Origin: an uncultured Brevinema sp.
GTDB lineage: Bacteria > Spirochaetota > Brevinematia > Brevinematales > Brevinemataceae
DNA length: 15,125 bases
Direction of reading: 5' to 3'
NCBI GenBank assembly: GCA_947040475.1
Contig: CAMRBT010000017.1
Span: forward strand, 1-15,125
Position numbers and translations under genes: made by a program. This document shows, in pieces, positions 12,919 through 15,125 of this stretch. Below the pieces are notes generated by a model. That model saw only the letters and a program-made list of their open reading frames with translations. It did no database searches and was not told where the DNA came from. How positions within the stretch are numbered: position 1 is the stretch's first letter; every line of letters starts with the position of its first letter.

Positions 12919-14196
12919 TTACAGACTTTTAATTGTATCCATCTTAAAATAATCTTGTAAAATTTTTGGAATAGTGATAGATCCATCTGCTTGTTGATTG
13001 TTTTCTAATATGGCTACTAAGGTACGTCCTACCGCTAATGCAGACCCATTTAAGGTGTGCACAAACTCTGTTTTTTTAGAATTTTCAGGTTTATAACGAA
13101 TATTAGCACGACGAGCTTGGAAATCTAAACAATTAGAAATAGATGCTATTTCTTTATAAGCTCCAAAAGATGGTAACCAAACCTCTATATCATATGTTTT
13201 TGCTGCTGAAAAGCCCATATCACCTTGACATAGGGTAATTATACGATAAGGTAATTCTAATTTTTGAAGAATTGCTTCTGAAGTTTCTAACATTCTTTGG
13301 TGTTCATTTTCTGATTCTTCAGCTCTACAAACTGTTACTAACTCGACTTTATTAAATTGATGTACACGAATCAAGCCTTTAGTGTCCTTTCCATAATTTC
13401 CGGCTTCTTTTCTAAAAGAAGGGGAATAAGCAGTAAAACGACTTGGCAAATCTGTAAGATCCATAATTTCTTCTCTATAAATATTAGTCAATGCTACTTC
13501 AGCTGTTGGATTTAAATACAAATTAGTATCTTCTATTTTAAATAGATCTTCACCAAATTTTGGCAAATTGCCTGTGCCATAAAGAGAATGATCTGCAATA
13601 GCAAAAGGTAACCACATTTGTTCCGCACCACAAGAAATATTATGATCTAACATAAAATTAATCAAGGCTGTTTCCAAACGAGCACCCAAATTACGAAGTA
13701 CAGGAAATCCTCTTCCAGCAATTTTGGTCGCACGTTCTGGCTCCCACATTTTGAGATTTGTTAATAAATCAACATGTGATAAAGGCTCAAAGCTGAATTC
13801 TCTAGGAGTGCCATATTTTTTGATCTCTACATTACTACTTTCATCTTTACCCACAGGGACATCATCCATAGGGATGTTTGGTATTTTTTCTAACACTTCT
13901 TTTAATCGCTCTTCGTTCATGGTTTGAGTATATTCTAAAGCGGACATCTCACCTTTAATATGGTCTGCTTCTTTTAATAATAGCTCTGCACCTTCATGAT
14001 CGCCACTACCTTTTTTTATACCAATTTCTTTAGAAAGATCATTTCTCTTATTTCTAAGCTCATCGGCTCTTGCTTGAGCTTTTCTACGCTCTCCATTAAT
14101 CACAAGGGCTTTATCTATTTGATTTATTTCTGTTCTGAATTTTAATAACTCTTCAGCTTTTTCTGTGTTTTGTTCTAATCTTTGTATATCTAACAT
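12919..14196 (-). CDS. serS: Seryl-tRNA synthetase
   Basis: A class II aminoacyl-tRNA synthetase of 425 residues, normal for bacterial SerRS, that charges tRNA-Ser. The N-terminal coiled-coil arm that grips the long variable arm of tRNA-Ser is visible at about 30-105. The core follows with NPTAEV (229-234), motif 2 FRKEAG...DTKGLIRVHQF (261-281), SISNCLDFQARR (352-363) and motif 3 NGSALAVGRTLVAILEN (383-399). Motif 3 normally has NGSGLAVGR, so Gly to Ala is a mild oddity. TAGGAG lies 7 nt before ATG and overlaps the stop codon of the upstream gene, 9 bp away, so the two are translated from one message. I see no leader or T-box element, because the gene is internal to the transcript. Confidence 0.97.
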   Translation of the reverse strand: MLDIQRLEQNTEKAEELLKFRTEINQIDKALVINGERRKAQARADELRNKRNDLSKEIGIKKGSGDHEGAELLLKEADHIKGEMSALEYTQTMNEERLKEVLEKIPNIPMDDVPVGKDESSNVEIKKYGTPREFSFEPLSHVDLLTNLKMWEPERATKIAGRGFPVLRNLGARLETALINFMLDHNISCGAEQMWLPFAIADHSLYGTGNLPKFGEDLFKIEDTNLYLNPTAEVALTNIYREEIMDLTDLPSRFTAYSPSFRKEAGNYGKDTKGLIRVHQFNKVELVTVCRAEESENEHQRMLETSEAILQKLELPYRIITLCQGDMGFSAAKTYDIEVWLPSFGAYKEIASISNCLDFQARRANIRYKPENSKKTEFVHTLNGSALAVGRTLVAILENNQQADGSITIPKILQDYFKMDTIKSL

Positions 14197-14205
14197 TCTT
14201 ATCTC

Positions 14206-15125
14206 CTAAGATCTATATCGTTCTATAATCAGTTCTACATAGGCTGTGGATACTTTTAAGTTTTTAGCAATATCTCCTATGCTCCAGTCTTTTTCGTATA
14301 AACGAAGAACATTTTTAACATTAGCATCATCTAAACCTTTTTCTTCGTTAGCGAAAGGGGCCAAGCCTTTTTTCGCTCCTATACGCTCTACATTATTCAT
14401 AGAAATTGCGATCCAATCACGCATTTTTTCTAAGCGTTTCATTTCTTCTTCAATATGAATTACCATATGATCTAAATCGTTTAATTTTGAAACAGCTGTT
14501 TTAACTTGCGTTTGATCACCTGCCAATTCTTGCATTTCTTGTTGTAGCGAGCTTAATTTTGTTTGGATATCCTGGGTAAATTCGTTGATCTCATGCATAC
14601 GAGCACCCATCTCTTCCGAATTAGCCATTGCATTTGTGACGCTCTCTTCTGAAGAATTGATAGCACTCATCATCTCATCAACAAATTGTTTTCTTGTTTC
14701 TAATTGATTTAAGGAATCTTGTAATTCATTGAAGGTCTCTAGATTTTTTAATAATAATTCTTCTAAGGATTGAGCTTTATCTCTCTCTTCTGTAAGCGAT
14801 GAGAATAATTGAGTTACTCCGTTAGCCTCTTGAATAGCGGCTAATAAAAACTCTTGCATTCTATCTGCCTCTGAAGAACTCTCAACCAATTCAAGAGCTT
14901 TTTGCTCTAATTCAGTTTTAAATTCTTGCATTTTTTGCACGGTATCATTACCCAGATCATGCGATTCTTTTAAGGTAGTAGACATTTGACTAAGCTCTTT
15001 CTTGAGATTGTTAATATCATTATATTGTTGATCAAGCTTACGCATTAATTCTTCTACATTAGACAATCTATCTGATTTTTTCACAAAATTTTGGTATAAT
15101 TTATCTACATCTTTTATCTTGTTGT
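14206..15125 (-). CDS. Coiled-coil protein with C-terminal helix-turn-helix (SpiroCoCo-like), 5' end outside window
   Basis: The frame is open to the right edge, so the true start lies beyond it. A GTG at 15084 is possible but has no ribosome site, and the coiled-coil pattern continues upstream of it (NKIKDVDKLYQNF). About 265 visible residues are almost continuous coiled coil, rich in Glu, Gln, Lys, Leu and Ser, with no membrane segment. The last 35 residues differ: VLRLYEKDWSIGDIAKNLKV followed by STAYVELIIERYRS reads as a helix-turn-helix similar to sigma-70 region 4 or DUF2802-type tails. This architecture resembles the spirochaete 'SpiroCoCo' coiled-coil proteins, from memory of that group. 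It may be a structural or cell-pole protein that also touches DNA, which is speculation. serS follows 9 bp downstream. Confidence 0.78.
   Translation of the reverse strand, partial: NKIKDVDKLYQNFVKKSDRLSNVEELMRKLDQQYNDINNLKKELSQMSTTLKESHDLGNDTVQKMQEFKTELEQKALELVESSSEADRMQEFLLAAIQEANGVTQLFSSLTEERDKAQSLEELLLKNLETFNELQDSLNQLETRKQFVDEMMSAINSSEESVTNAMANSEEMGARMHEINEFTQDIQTKLSSLQQEMQELAGDQTQVKTAVSKLNDLDHMVIHIEEEMKRLEKMRDWIAISMNNVERIGAKKGLAPFANEEKGLDDANVKNVLRLYEKDWSIGDIAKNLKVSTAYVELIIERYRS

Noticed and set aside
1..15125. CRISPR array, insertion sequence, prophage, tRNA or rRNA genes
   Set aside because: I looked for regular direct repeats, transposase or integrase motifs and tRNA-like cloverleaf ends and found none.

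Overview
The window is about 15.1 kb of AT-rich bacterial DNA (my eye estimate is near 31% G+C). It is tightly packed and carries 17 protein genes plus one probable small RNA gene. The organism is most likely a spirochaete. The clues are a coiled-coil protein with a C-terminal helix-turn-helix that resembles the spirochaete 'SpiroCoCo' group, several secreted or lipid-anchored orphan proteins, and the AT-rich, compact chromosome. A host-associated lineage such as Brevinematales or Brachyspirales is a guess. Fifteen of 17 genes stop with TAA, two with TAG and none with TGA. Most promoters are sigma-70-like with 17-bp spacers.

Layout. 1-90: an outward-facing consensus promoter and a two-way terminator. 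91-1922 (minus): a two-gene type II restriction-modification operon, endonuclease first, of the NgoPII/HaeIII kind predicted to act at GGCC. 1923-2208: a control region with a promoter for that operon, a free-standing small RNA gene of about 80 nt with its own promoter and terminator, and a separate promoter for hemW. 2209-4093 (plus): hemW and a SIMPL-domain membrane-anchored protein. 4231-4545 (plus): a 104-residue orphan with its own promoter and terminator. 4607-6428 (minus): cmk, then an exported M15-type peptidase. 6512-6997 (plus): a small exported protein. 7057-9033 (minus): an operon of a LolA-like carrier, a lipoprotein and rsfS. 9205-11601 (plus): recA, then a divergent argJ. 11625-12818 (minus): two more small exported proteins related to the one at 6512. 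12919-15125 (minus): the coiled-coil protein, open at the window edge, followed by serS.

Most of the window is core chromosome: translation (serS, rsfS), nucleotide supply (cmk), recombination (recA), and haem-related and arginine-related enzymes. These are interleaved with envelope proteins. The restriction-modification pair is the only clearly accessory element. Several core proteins differ from their families at usually conserved positions (ArgJ, HemW, RecA residue 249), which suggests a fast-evolving lineage or altered functions. The most promising undescribed items are the small RNA at about 2064-2145, the family of three small secreted 'GxW' proteins, and the long nested inverted repeat at 6991-7041.
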